A stretch of DNA of 64,000 nt, taken from an uncultured Clostridium sp. GTDB taxonomy: Bacteria > Bacillota > Clostridia > Lachnospirales > Lachnospiraceae. Within the stretch, counting starts at the first letter, position 1. Each line of letters opens with the position of its first letter. The notes under the pieces were generated by a model. The model was not told where the DNA came from. It saw only the letters and a list, made by a program, of their open reading frames with translations, and did not search any database. Where the stretch lies: positions 29,861-93,860 of the forward strand of contig NZ_URHZ01000009.1 in the NCBI RefSeq assembly GCF_900547735.1. The letters run 5' to 3'. This document shows positions 33,227 to 42,403 of the stretch, piece by piece. A program made the position numbers and the translations under genes.

Positions 33227-34683
33227 TTTTCCGGATTCACCTCCATAAACTGTGACCGCACAAAATGTTCTTTTAAGTGGAAGGGCACGGTGCAGTCGAA
33301 AATAACCTTGCAGGATATGCCCCTGTCTGAAATCGACGGGCTGTAATACGGCTGGGCGCTTGGATCCAGCGGATGGCAGCGTACGCCCGGCAGGAAAATG
33401 GTATCCACATCTCCCTGGTATCTCGTATTCATTGCCCACATCACATCGTCGGAATCAAAAATGTCTACATCCTCGTCTACCAGAATCACGTGTTTCAATT
33501 CGGAAAAAGCGCTGAATGCCAGAATAGCCGCCTGTCTCTGACGTCCTTCATCACTGGCCATGCTCTTTTTAATCTGCATGACGGCCATATATTTACCGCC
33601 TCCCGACGGATGGCAGTATACATTCTGAAGACGGCCGGGCATTGCGCGCTCCACCAGGTCGTAAATACTGGCCTCCGTGCAGATTCCCGCCATATTTACA
33701 TGCTCCATGCTCGGGCCGATGCAGGTCTGCATAACCGGATGTTTCCGGTGTGTCACGGCCTTCACCTTAATCATCCAGCACTGGTCGCTGGCCCCTCCGG
33801 TATAACCCGGGAATTCCGGCATGGCATAACCCGTATGGCTGTTCTGATCCTCCTGAACGCGGCGGTTTGGCAGCACCTCCCCTTCAATTACATATTCCGC
33901 ATTTGCGATTGCCAGCTCGGAAACGGTTTTGCACCTGCACATCTTTACCGCAGACTCCCGAAGCGCGCCTGCGATGGAGAGCTCATTGTAACCGAGCGGC
34001 GTTGTCGGCGGCTCAAAGCAGGAGGTAATCTCAATCGCCGGATCCACGCCGATGCTGACGGAAATCGGCAGCGTCTGCCCCAGTTCCTCCGCCCGCACGG
34101 CCATTGCACCGATGTGCCTTGCTCCGGGAGTAAAGAAAATGGAAAGCTCATCTTTTCCCTGAATGCAGAGCCTGTGGATCGTCACATCCCCAATCCCGGT
34201 ATCGGGATGGCTGGCATAACACATGCCGAGGGTAATATAAGGTCCGGCATCCACCGGTGTGTTGGTCGGCGCCGGAACTAACCGGTTCAAATCAAAACCG
34301 GGTTCCGAGGCCAGATGCACTACCTCCTGGCAGGGTGCCTCCTCCACCGTCACCGGCTGAATCGGACGGCTCACACACTCGCATAAAAGTTTCGGAAGAT
34401 TTTCCGGCTCACATCCCAGAAGCGTCCCCACCCTTTTCCTGCTGCCGAGGACGCCGATTGCAACCCTGGCATCGTCAAAGCCCTTAACCTTGTTAAATAT
34501 CATCGCCGGCCCATTCACCCTCGTCGGCCTTTGCACCGTTCCTCCGGCTCCAATATGGCGGTACACACCCGATAATTCCGCCATCGGATCCGCTTCCACA
34601 TCCGTTTCCACCAACTGTCCCGGTATCTCCTTCAAAACCTGGAGCGCTGTCCTCAAATCCAGGATCTCTGTCCGATTGTCCAT
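33205..34683 (-). CDS. ubiD: UbiD-family decarboxylase
   Basis: 492 residues. Prenyl-FMN-dependent (de)carboxylase of aromatic or alpha,beta-unsaturated acids. Family features: PAMIFNKVKGFDDARVAIGVLGSRKRV, the ExxP region ETAPCQEVV-like segment, GDVTIHRLCIQGKDELSIFF, and the active-site E-R-E area with VNMAGICTEASIYDLVERA; the C-terminal ILVDEDVDIFDSDDVMWAMNTRYQ. First gene of ubiD-ubiX-lpdD, divergent from a LysR gene. The three-gene set matches hydroxyarylic acid decarboxylases such as gallate or protocatechuate decarboxylase; substrate is inferred. Confidence 0.9.
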   Translation of the reverse strand: MDNRTEILDLRTALQVLKEIPGQLVETDVEADPMAELSGVYRHIGAGGTVQRPTRVNGPAMIFNKVKGFDDARVAIGVLGSRKRVGTLLGCEPENLPKLLCECVSRPIQPVTVEEAPCQEVVHLASEPGFDLNRLVPAPTNTPVDAGPYITLGMCYASHPDTGIGDVTIHRLCIQGKDELSIFFTPGARHIGAMAVRAEELGQTLPISVSIGVDPAIEITSCFEPPTTPLGYNELSIAGALRESAVKMCRCKTVSELAIANAEYVIEGEVLPNRRVQEDQNSHTGYAMPEFPGYTGGASDQCWMIKVKAVTHRKHPVMQTCIGPSMEHVNMAGICTEASIYDLVERAMPGRLQNVYCHPSGGGKYMAVMQIKKSMASDEGRQRQAAILAFSAFSELKHVILVDEDVDIFDSDDVMWAMNTRYQGDVDTIFLPGVRCHPLDPSAQPYYSPSISDRGISCKVIFDCTVPFHLKEHFVRSQFMEVNPEKWVKLDW

Positions 34684-34819
34684 CTTGATTCTCTCCTTTA
34701 CATGAAACCGCTTATTCTTAATCCCATTTTACAGTTACCTGTGAACCGTAACTTTTATATAACCACTGTCTCTATTATATTATTGGAAGGGATTGACAAG
34801 CAATTCTGATTCAAGTATG

Positions 34820-34842
34820 ATCAATTCCATAATCGAATTGAT
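34820..34842. promoter_or_regulatory. LysR-type operator between lysR and ubiD
   Basis: ATCAATTC-N7-GAATTGAT, a perfect dyad with the T-N11-A geometry bound by LysR proteins, centred in the divergent 227-bp gap. Confidence 0.68.
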
Positions 34843-34910
34843 ATATACTGCGGCCGATTATGGGACTTATAAGGGAAACAGTTCCGTTTCATTGATAAGG
34901 GGGAATTGAT

Positions 34911-35801
34911 ATGAATATCGAATATATCCGTGAGTTTGTAATCCTGGCCGAAACCAGGAATTTTAATGAGACGGCCGAGCGCCTGTTTATGACGCAGAGC
35001 ACGATTTCCAAACACTTAAAACAGGTAGAAACGGAGCTTGGGACACCGCTCTTTACGCGGACCAGCAGAAGTGTAAAACTCAATGAAGCGGGAACACTCT
35101 TTCTCCCCTATGCGCGCCGAATCCTGGACACCCAGTATGAATATACAACCGCACTCAACAACCATCTTGGAAACCTCTCCTCCTCGCTCACAATCGGTTC
35201 CCTTCCCGTCATGGCCCAGTACCGGATCACGGACGTCATCGCCCGTTTCAATCAGGAAAACAGAAATATTTCCCTGCATGTGCTGGAAGCGGAGGCCTCC
35301 GAACTGATACCGCTCCTGGACGAGGGAACATGCGAACTGGCCTTTACACGGGAATCTCCGGATCTGAATGACAACTTTATCCGGATTCCCTACTCCACGG
35401 ACCGGCTGATTGCACTGCTGCCCTCCTCCCACCCGCTCTCTGCATCACGGCAGACGCCGCTTTCACTGGATCTGCTCCGTAACGAGCCGCTGCTTTTCAT
35501 CAAGGAGAAAACCTTTCTCTATGAGCTGTGCATCCGCGCCTGTGAACAGGCCGGTTTTACCCCCAACGTAGTATTCTCAAGCCACCGGATTGAAAATATC
35601 ATTGATCTGGTCAGAAAAGAGATGGGGATTGCACTGCTGATGGAAAAACAGATTATGAGTTTTAATCTTCCGGAAAATGCGTTTACGGTTGCCTCGGTCA
35701 CGCCCGATGTTACCAGCCAGGTTTCACTGATTTACAGGAAAGATCGGAAATTGTCGGCGGCTGGGCAGCATTTTCTGAGATGTGTGGAGGCGGAAAAATA
35801 A
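34911..35801 (+). CDS. LysR-family regulator of the ubiD operon
   Basis: 296 residues. HTH: MNIEYIREFVILAETRNFNETAERLFMTQSTISKHLKQVETELGTPLFTR; C-terminal periplasmic-binding-like effector domain (SLTIGSLPVMAQYRITDVIARF...GTCELAFTRE). It is divergent from ubiD, and the dyad at 34820-34842 lies between them, so it most likely activates the decarboxylase operon in response to its aromatic substrate. AAGGGG lies before the ATG. A GCCGGCT/AGCCGGC hairpin follows the stop (35802-35836). Confidence 0.9.
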   Translation: MNIEYIREFVILAETRNFNETAERLFMTQSTISKHLKQVETELGTPLFTRTSRSVKLNEAGTLFLPYARRILDTQYEYTTALNNHLGNLSSSLTIGSLPVMAQYRITDVIARFNQENRNISLHVLEAEASELIPLLDEGTCELAFTRESPDLNDNFIRIPYSTDRLIALLPSSHPLSASRQTPLSLDLLRNEPLLFIKEKTFLYELCIRACEQAGFTPNVVFSSHRIENIIDLVRKEMGIALLMEKQIMSFNLPENAFTVASVTPDVTSQVSLIYRKDRKLSAAGQHFLRCVEAEK

Positions 35802-35955
35802 GCCGGCTCTCACTCGTCTGCCATCCTGAAGCCGGCGTCTTTCTTGTGAGCACATTCTTACTATTTTTCCTCCGCCGTGCTAGAATAAGAGAAATGCGGA
35901 TACTCTTTAAAATTTCAAAACATTATTAAAAACATTATTTCAAGGAGGTATTTAA

Positions 35956-36960
35956 ATGAACCTTTTTAATTCCCCGCTTCAAATTGCAAACCTGACACTG
36001 CCCAACCGGCTCGTTATGCCTCCGATGGCAACGGCTAAATCGGGAGATGATGGGAAGGTTACCCGGGAGCTGTGCGAATATTATGAGGAAAAGTCGCACG
36101 GCGGACATATCGGCCTGATTATTACGGAACACAGCTTTGTAAGTCCGGAGGGAAAAGCCGGCAGTGGACAGCTTTCCATAACCGATGACAGCGATATTCC
36201 CGGTTTAAGGGAGCTGGTATCCGTGATTCACCGGAATAATACGAAAGTCATGGCTCAAATTAATCATGCGGGAGGGGCCGCAAAAAGAGAGGTTACCGGT
36301 CGTGAGGCTATAAGCGCCGGGGCTGTTCTGATGCCCAGGGCTGCGGCCGGATCTCCGCTGCCCCGGGAGATGACGGCCGCAGACATACGGAGGGTCACCG
36401 ATGATTTTGCCCGCGCCGCCGGAAGGGCGAAGGAGGCCGGGTTTGACGGTGTGGAAATCCACTCGGCCCACGGGTATCTTCTGAACCAGTTTTTCTCCCC
36501 TCTCACCAACCGCCGCACGGATTCCTACGGCGCTTCTTCACTCGACGGAAGAATCCGGTTCCATCTTGAAGTCATTGAGGCCGTCCGCCATGTGGTTGGA
36601 ACCGCTTACCCCCTTGCGCTGCGTCTCGGAGCGTGTGATTATATGGAGGGCGGTACCACAATAGAAGACAGCGTATCTGCCGCAATAGAATTTGAGAAGG
36701 CCGGAATTGATTTGCTGGATATCTCCGGCGGTTTTTGCGGATATGTGCGTCCCGGCTCGAAGGAACAGGGCTATTTCAATGAGCTGACCGGGGCCATAAA
36801 AAAATCCGTCTCCATTCCCGTGATACTGACAGGCGGGATTGTGGACGTGGAAGCAGCCGAGCGTTTATTGGAGCAGAATAAAGCAGATTTGATTGGAGTA
36901 GGGAGAGCAATCCTTAAGGACTCCACCTGGGTGGAAAAGGCAATGCTGGCTCATGATTGA
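35956..36960 (+). CDS. NADH:flavin oxidoreductase (Old Yellow Enzyme family)
   Basis: 334 residues, a single FMN-binding TIM barrel without the extra Fe-S/FAD domains of dienoyl-CoA reductase-type relatives. Seen: LPNRLVMPPMAT, MAQINHAGG, GFDGVEIHSAHGYLLNQFFSPLTNRRTDSYG (catalytic H-x-x-H/Y region), VILTGGI and GVGRAIL phosphate loop. Reduces activated alkenes. AAGGAGG precedes the ATG. Stand-alone gene with a terminator behind it; may work with the neighbouring decarboxylase on unsaturated aromatic-derived acids, but that is inference. Confidence 0.9.
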   Translation: MNLFNSPLQIANLTLPNRLVMPPMATAKSGDDGKVTRELCEYYEEKSHGGHIGLIITEHSFVSPEGKAGSGQLSITDDSDIPGLRELVSVIHRNNTKVMAQINHAGGAAKREVTGREAISAGAVLMPRAAAGSPLPREMTAADIRRVTDDFARAAGRAKEAGFDGVEIHSAHGYLLNQFFSPLTNRRTDSYGASSLDGRIRFHLEVIEAVRHVVGTAYPLALRLGACDYMEGGTTIEDSVSAAIEFEKAGIDLLDISGGFCGYVRPGSKEQGYFNELTGAIKKSVSIPVILTGGIVDVEAAERLLEQNKADLIGVGRAILKDSTWVEKAMLAHD

Positions 36961-37020
36961 AATTTCCTGTACGGATGCTGCAGCAGTTTTCCCGCTGTCC
37001 ATGCAGAGCACTGCGATCAT

Positions 37021-37066
37021 AAAGAGCACTGGAATTCCTGTTTTACAAGGTTTCCGGTGCTCTTTT
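37021..37066. terminator. Bidirectional terminator
   Basis: AAAGAGCAC.GGAA and TTCC.GTGCTCTTT arms flank a short internal stem and are bordered by T-rich and A-rich runs, between the convergent OYE and ECF genes. Confidence 0.78.
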
Positions 37067-37124
37067 ACGTCTTCATCTCTGTTCTGACATCTTCAATTAC
37101 AGTTCCGTTCCTTACCAGCCGGAC

Positions 37125-37928
37125 CTATCTTCCGGCAAGGCAGTCCGCCAGCGCCCCCAGGGACGTAATCTGCTTGTCCAGTCCCAGTTCTTCGACTATA
37201 TCGCAGACAAAGGGCCTTTTTAACATACTTTCATTCAACAGTTCCCCATCCCCGAATATCTGCCCGGGATCCGCCGCTCTCAGAAGGTTTTTATGGGCCA
37301 TGACAAAGACGGTTTCAAAATTGTTGACTACAAATTCCATGTCGTGGGTGATCGTAATCATTGTCTTCCCTTTTTTCTTCAATACCTCCATCATGTTTTC
37401 AAGCGTCCTGATTCCGTGAAGGTCCTGCCCCGCGGTCGGTTCGTCCAGAATGACGATATCCGTATCCATCGCAAGAACCGACGCGATTGTGACAAACTTC
37501 CGGATGGACAGCGGCAGGTTATAGGGATTTTCTTCAAGCTCTCCGGAAAGGCCCACAAGCTCCGCCGCAAACTTTACCAGTTCCTCCGTCTTCCCGGCAT
37601 CGTAGCCCAGGACGCCGGGGCCGAAACGGATTTCCGCTCCCACCGTATTGTGGAAAATCTGATCATCCGGGTTCTGGAACACGTAACCGGCTTTTCTGGA
37701 CAGCTTCGCCGCCGTAAAATCCCTGGTGTCCATACCGTCCACAAGAACGGTTCCCTCCGTCGGTTTCAAAAGGCCGTTCATCATCTTGACCGTCGTCGTC
37801 TTTCCTGCACCGTTCTGCCCTACTATTGCTATATTCTGCCCTTTTTCTATCGCGAAGTCCACGTGCTCAATGGCCGTAAACCCATTCGGGTACGAAAAGC
37901 TGACATTTTTAAATTCAATCAGAGCCAT
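37125..37928 (-). CDS. ecfA: ECF transporter ATPase subunit
   Basis: 267 residues. Walker A GQNGAGKTTTVKMMNG, Q-loop FQNPDDQIF, degenerate signature LPLSIRKFVTIASVLAM (the usual LSGGQ is altered to LSIRK), Walker B DIVILDEPTAGQD and H-loop THDMEF. It pairs with the other ATPase just upstream to power the EcfT/S module. The changed signature suggests asymmetric ATP sites in the heterodimer. AGGAGG lies before the ATG. Confidence 0.92.
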   Translation of the reverse strand: MALIEFKNVSFSYPNGFTAIEHVDFAIEKGQNIAIVGQNGAGKTTTVKMMNGLLKPTEGTVLVDGMDTRDFTAAKLSRKAGYVFQNPDDQIFHNTVGAEIRFGPGVLGYDAGKTEELVKFAAELVGLSGELEENPYNLPLSIRKFVTIASVLAMDTDIVILDEPTAGQDLHGIRTLENMMEVLKKKGKTMITITHDMEFVVNNFETVFVMAHKNLLRAADPGQIFGDGELLNESMLKRPFVCDIVEELGLDKQITSLGALADCLAGR

Positions 37929-37941
37929 AGCCGCTTCCTCC

Positions 37942-38787
37942 TTATTCCCGCACCAGCGTTTTCAAAAATCCCATCATCTGTTTCCTGCTTATGAAGTATT
38001 CCGTTTCAATACCGCGTTTCTTAAGTTCCTCCGAAAGAAGGACGGACGGAGGCATGTCAATCCCATGATCCTTTAACGTGATGTCCGACAGTACTTTCTC
38101 CTTCGGACCGCTCGTCAGCAGCCTGCCGTTTTTAAGGGCAATGACTTCGTCCGCATATTCCGCAATCAGTTCGATTTTATGCTCCACGAGAATGATGGTC
38201 TTTCCCATTTCCTTCATCCGGCTGATTATGTCGAATACCCTCTCCGTCTCCTGCGGATCGAGCTGGGAAGTGGGTTCATCGATGACCATGATATCCGGCT
38301 CCAGCACAATCACCGAAGCCAGGGCCACTCTCTGCTGCTGTCCGCCCGACAGCTCGAACGGATTCTTGTCGGCAAAGGCCGCCGTATTCGTCATCTCCAG
38401 CACACGGTCCACTCTTTTTCTTATCTCGTCCGGAGCCACCCCGAACTTTTCCAGACCGTAGGCAATCTCCTCGTATACATTATCACGCGCCCCTGTTATC
38501 TGGTTAAACGGATTCTGGAAAATGTAACCCATCTTCGGCGCCAGCTCCGCCAGGGAAAACTCACTTAAGTTCTTTCCCTGCAGTTTCACTTCCCCTTTTA
38601 TGTCCCCCTGGAAAAACTGAGGGATAAATCCCCTGATAATATTGCAGAGTGTCGTTTTTCCGCTTCCGTTGGCGCCCAGAATGGCGTAGAATTTCCCTTT
38701 ATCAAAAGAGAGCGTTACATCCTCAATGCTGGGTTTGTCCGCCAGCGGATAGGTATAGGTTACATTCTGAAGGTCTATATAAGCCAT
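37942..38787 (-). CDS. ecfA: ECF transporter ATPase subunit
   Basis: 281 residues. Walker A GANGSGKTTLCNIIRG, Q-loop FQNPFNQITGA, canonical signature FELSGGQQQRVALASVI, Walker B DIMVIDEPTSQLDPQE, H-loop VEHKIEL. Complete consensus ATPase partner of the preceding gene in the heterodimer. The 5' end overlaps ecfT by 13 bp, typical of translational coupling in this operon. Confidence 0.93.
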   Translation of the reverse strand: MAYIDLQNVTYTYPLADKPSIEDVTLSFDKGKFYAILGANGSGKTTLCNIIRGFIPQFFQGDIKGEVKLQGKNLSEFSLAELAPKMGYIFQNPFNQITGARDNVYEEIAYGLEKFGVAPDEIRKRVDRVLEMTNTAAFADKNPFELSGGQQQRVALASVIVLEPDIMVIDEPTSQLDPQETERVFDIISRMKEMGKTIILVEHKIELIAEYADEVIALKNGRLLTSGPKEKVLSDITLKDHGIDMPPSVLLSEELKKRGIETEYFISRKQMMGFLKTLVRE

Positions 38788-39545
38788 AATGCGATCCTCC
38801 CTGCAATCCCGATGACCAGTACAGCATGCATAAGGAGCACCACTTTCCTGTCAAGAGGGGTTTCAAATATGTCGTAAAGATGCGTTGCCTTTGTCTCGAT
38901 GGAGAACCCTCTGGCTTCCAGCGTCAGGGCTCTCTCCTCCATCCCCTGGATCGAGCTGAGGACAAGTGGGACAAGGGTCGGGATAAATACCTTGGCCCTG
39001 GTGATGAAGTTTCCTTCCGTCTCCACACCTCTGGCCCTCTGGGCGTTCATAATCACCTGTGAACGTTTTTTCATGACAGGCACCATCTGAAGCGTGGACA
39101 AAATGACATAGGAGGCCTTGGAGCTCAGTCCTTTTTTCTCAAGCGTCAGCACAAAATCGCGTTCCGTTGTCACCGCAAAGTACCAGATCAGCGCGCCGCC
39201 CACACAGAGAAGCGTGAAGCCCAGTCTGAGGGCGAAGAACAGTCCCTCCTTCTTGGCGCTGAATATCCAGAAGGTAAACAGGATATCGCTCTCATTCGGA
39301 TAGAAAAACAACTGAATCAGCAAAAGGATGATAAACAGGATGCCCACGGAGTTTCTGACCCGCTTTGCAAAGATTCCCCAAACGCCGCTGCATGCCGCCA
39401 GTATATTAATCAGGATAAAAACACCTATTTTTGAAACGAATCCCGGCAAAAGCAGGGCCAGAACCGCCATCACAACCGCTATGTAAAATTTAGTGAGCGG
39501 ATAGAGAGCCGCTATTTTATTTTTCTTAGATTCGGACGCCTGCAT
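38775..39545 (-). CDS. ecfT: ECF transporter transmembrane subunit EcfT
   Basis: About 256 residues with five or six membrane helices and the coupling-helix arginines: MNAQRARGVET and ALTLEARGF, the two A-R-G signatures that contact the ATPases. Start at ATG 39545 after GGAAAGG; a GTG three codons earlier has no spacing to a ribosome site. Lies between the S component and the two ATPases. Confidence 0.9.
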   Translation of the reverse strand: MQASESKKNKIAALYPLTKFYIAVVMAVLALLLPGFVSKIGVFILINILAACSGVWGIFAKRVRNSVGILFIILLLIQLFFYPNESDILFTFWIFSAKKEGLFFALRLGFTLLCVGGALIWYFAVTTERDFVLTLEKKGLSSKASYVILSTLQMVPVMKKRSQVIMNAQRARGVETEGNFITRAKVFIPTLVPLVLSSIQGMEERALTLEARGFSIETKATHLYDIFETPLDRKVVLLMHAVLVIGIAGRIALWLI

Positions 39546-39560
39546 ACTTTTCACCTTTCC

Positions 39561-40160
39561 TTATTTCTTTTCTACAAAGTTGTTGCCAAAACGGAATTTC
39601 GTCAGGGAACGGGCCGGGATTGCCTTGATAATTACATAGGCAACAAACACGGATAATACCTTTCCGATTGTTTCCGTCACAATGTATACGGAGAGTACCG
39701 ACTGCATGATTTTCTTTCCCGTCGCCATGAGTCCCGCCGCCAGCATGGAAGCGCCGCCGCCCGTGGCTCCGCCGAAGAAGAATACCGTGATGGGGGTTGC
39801 AATAATCGTGGCAACCACTGCGATAACGAGGCCGGACACCACCAGTTTCCAGATTTTATTCATCATGTTGTATTTGGAAAGAAGACCTGCCGCAATACCG
39901 ATTGCAAATGCACAGATTGCGTACGGAATCAGATCCGGGCTGAAAATGCCGTTAATCAGGTTGGTCAGAACACCGGTCACCGCCGCCGGAAGCGGCCCTG
40001 CCAAAGCGCCTACCAGAATTACGCCTATCATATCGAGATCCAGCGGCAGCTTTAAGATAGATGTCATCTGTCCCCCCACTATGTTGATTGCGATTGCAAT
40101 CGGGATCAGTAAGATTACCATTAATGAAAAGTCTTTTCCCATTTTTTCTTTCATGCTCAT
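39561..40160 (-). CDS. ECF transporter S component (substrate binding)
   Basis: 199 residues, six hydrophobic segments, compatible with an ECF S component. VGALAGPLPAAVTGVLTNLINGI is the usual small-residue helix that packs on EcfT. The binding specificity cannot be read directly; the nucleoside hydrolase and ribokinase encoded just upstream on the same strand point to a nucleoside or modified nucleoside. AGGAGG lies before the ATG. Confidence 0.85.
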   Translation of the reverse strand: MSMKEKMGKDFSLMVILLIPIAIAINIVGGQMTSILKLPLDLDMIGVILVGALAGPLPAAVTGVLTNLINGIFSPDLIPYAICAFAIGIAAGLLSKYNMMNKIWKLVVSGLVIAVVATIIATPITVFFFGGATGGGASMLAAGLMATGKKIMQSVLSVYIVTETIGKVLSVFVAYVIIKAIPARSLTKFRFGNNFVEKK

Positions 40161-40235
40161 TTGTATTTCCTCCTCTTTTTATGCACTTTCGTACTGCATC
40201 TTTGTTCTGCATTTGTGACTGCTTTTATATAAATT

Positions 40236-41213
40236 TTATAGACTCCCGAGATAGGCGAGTATCTCCTCCTCGTGCTCCTTAAACACCGTTGTCAGGAGCA
40301 GTCTGTAAAACCGGTTTACATCCACGCTGTCGGCGTAGAGGGCATTGCAGGTTCCATGATTCCAGTGGCCGTCTATGTCCACGACCGACTGCCCCCTGGA
40401 AATGCCTTCCGTCACAACATCGATGAATGCGGGTTTTACCGTTATAACGTCCGGATCGATGAGATAGGCCGCAGTCAGCACGTCGTGCATCGGGGACACC
40501 GGCTTTCTTCTCGTAAGCCAGTTTTCATCCAGCCCGGACTGGGTGATATGATAAAGGAAACGCGAAAGGTCCGTCCCGAATATCCGCAGAAGCTCTCTTG
40601 TTCCGGCATCCAGTGCAATTTTGTTTGTCACATCCAGGCCAATCATCACCCGTTCCTTAAATCCCGCCCGGAAAATAACGGCCGCCGCCTCGGGATCGGC
40701 CCAGAAATTATATTCCGCCACCGGACTCATATTCCCCGTGTATTTGGCCCCTCCCATGATGATGAGGCGTTTTACATTTTCCGCAAACCACGGCTCCTTT
40801 ATGACTGCCCTTGCAAGATTGGTGCACGGGCCGATTGCCAGGATGGTAAGCTCCCCCGGAGCTTCCCGCACCGCCCTGAGCAGATAGTCCACCGCATGTT
40901 CGGATTCCGGCTTTTTATCCGTGACGACCGTATGGGCGTAACCTCCCAGGCCGTCGTCTCCAAAGGCGTCCACCGTCTCCGGACGCTCCCGGTTTAAGGC
41001 CGTGTCGGAACCTCTATAGAGAGGAATGTCCTCCCTGCCGCACAGTGACAGGATTTTCAGTCCATTATCCGTCGTGTTCTCAATGTTGCCGTTGCCCGTC
41101 ACGGAGCAGACGGCCCTCACGTCCAGCGACGGGTGGCTCAGCGCCAGGATAATGGCAAGGGCATCATCCACGCCGGGATCGCAGTCTATAATGACCGGAA
41201 TTTTTTTCTCCAT
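40236..41213 (-). CDS. Inosine-uridine-type nucleoside hydrolase
   Basis: 325 residues. The calcium-binding DxDxGxDD motif is present as IDCDPGVDDALAII, with ILAIGPCTNLARAV, MGGA and EYNFWADPEAAAVIF, and the C-terminal HDVLTAAYL. Cleaves a ribonucleoside into base plus ribose. One base separates it from the ribokinase stop, and the ECF transporter follows: import, hydrolysis and ribose phosphorylation are thus encoded together. Some family members salvage queuosine; that alternative is open. Confidence 0.91.
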   Translation of the reverse strand: MEKKIPVIIDCDPGVDDALAIILALSHPSLDVRAVCSVTGNGNIENTTDNGLKILSLCGREDIPLYRGSDTALNRERPETVDAFGDDGLGGYAHTVVTDKKPESEHAVDYLLRAVREAPGELTILAIGPCTNLARAVIKEPWFAENVKRLIIMGGAKYTGNMSPVAEYNFWADPEAAAVIFRAGFKERVMIGLDVTNKIALDAGTRELLRIFGTDLSRFLYHITQSGLDENWLTRRKPVSPMHDVLTAAYLIDPDVITVKPAFIDVVTEGISRGQSVVDIDGHWNHGTCNALYADSVDVNRFYRLLLTTVFKEHEEEILAYLGSL

Positions 41214-41214
41214 T

Positions 41215-42153
41215 TTAATCTCCTCCTTTCTGTTCTTCCATCACTTCCGCCAGAGTCGGGATCGAGCTTTGCGCTCCTTTTCTCGTGACCGCTATGGCCG
41301 AAACCTTTCCGGCAAATAAAAGCGCCTCTTCCAGGTTTTCCTCCCGTTTTTCCCCGTCCGGCTCATAGGCCGCCAGAAATCCCGCGGTGAAACTGTCTCC
41401 GGCCGCCGTTGTATCCACCGCCTTTACCTTCCTTGCCGGAAATTCCTTTACCAGCTTTTCGGTAACCAGCACGCAGCCCTTTTCCCCGAGGGTGACGATC
41501 ACCGCCCCCACTCCCTTTTTCAGCAGACTCTTTGCCGCCAGGATAATCTCTTCCCCGGTGGAAACCTCCATTCCGGTCAGGATTTTAAGCTCCGTCTCGT
41601 TGGGTTTCATGATATCCACCGAGGCAAACAGCTCGTCCGGCAAATCCGGTCTTGCGGGAGCCGGATCGAGATACACCAGCTTTCCCTTCTTCCGAGCCAC
41701 CTGTGCCGTATGGACAACCGTGGGGACAGGAACCTCCAACTGCATGACCACGGCGTCGCAGCGGTCAATCCGCTCCTCATTTTCATCCACCCGGGCCTCC
41801 GTCAAATCCTGATTGGCCCCCTGAATCACGGTAATGCTGTTTTCCCCCGCCTCATTGACGAATACAAATGCCTGGCCGCTCTCACGGTTTTCCACCCGGC
41901 AGATTCCTTCGGTCCCCACACCGGCCTTTTCCAGGTTGCCAACCAGCTTATCCCCGAAAATATCGGTTCCGACCGCTCCTATCATCTGTACTTTTTTTCC
42001 CAGGCGGCTGACCGCATAAGCCTGATTCGCGCCCTTTCCCCCGGGAATCAGGGATACTTTTTTTCCAAGGATTGTTTCCCCTTTTTCCGGCATCTCTTTC
42101 ACTTCAACCGCAAAGTCCATATTCAGACTTCCCACTACCACAATCTGTTCCAT
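41215..42153 (-). CDS. rbsK: Ribokinase
   Basis: About 312 residues, PfkB family. MEQIVVVGSLNMDFAVEV start, LIPGGKGANQAYAVSRLG (signature 1), VYLDPAPARPDLPDEL, MKPNETELKILTG, and DTTAAGDSFTAGFLA (signature 2 with catalytic Asp). Phosphorylates the ribose released by the next gene's product. Start chosen at ATG 42153 after AGGTG. It heads the rbsK-nucleoside hydrolase-EcfS-T-A-A operon. Confidence 0.92.
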   Translation of the reverse strand: MEQIVVVGSLNMDFAVEVKEMPEKGETILGKKVSLIPGGKGANQAYAVSRLGKKVQMIGAVGTDIFGDKLVGNLEKAGVGTEGICRVENRESGQAFVFVNEAGENSITVIQGANQDLTEARVDENEERIDRCDAVVMQLEVPVPTVVHTAQVARKKGKLVYLDPAPARPDLPDELFASVDIMKPNETELKILTGMEVSTGEEIILAAKSLLKKGVGAVIVTLGEKGCVLVTEKLVKEFPARKVKAVDTTAAGDSFTAGFLAAYEPDGEKREENLEEALLFAGKVSAIAVTRKGAQSSIPTLAEVMEEQKGGD

Positions 42154-42200
42154 TGAAAACACCTGTCTTTCGTTATTCCTCCATGATGTATGCTCTTTTG

Positions 42201-42374
42201 GTTACTGTCCACACCCCAGCTAAAAGCGGCTGTGCTGCGAACAATAACACGCTTCGCGATGCACAGAAACGGCAAAAAAACGCTGTTTCGCGCCGCAACC
42301 CTCGGGTTTTCTGTGACTTTCGCTATGCTCCACCCACAAAAAACACCTCGCGGAATACTGCCTGTGAACAGTAC
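42201..42374 (-). repeat. TIR-element family 1, complete copy
   Basis: 174 bp with ends GTTACTGTCCACAC and CTGTGAACAGTAC, inverted relative to the copy at 55007-55181 and nearly identical to it. It fills the gap between the LacI-kinase fusion gene and rbsK. Confidence 0.9.
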
Positions 42375-42403
42375 CTCTTTTGTGCCGGTGTTATGAGCCG
42401 GGC

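Noticed and set aside
33227..33439. Upstream extension of ubiX
   Set aside because: It is ubiD coding sequence read in another frame; UbiX similarity starts at MGKTRLV.
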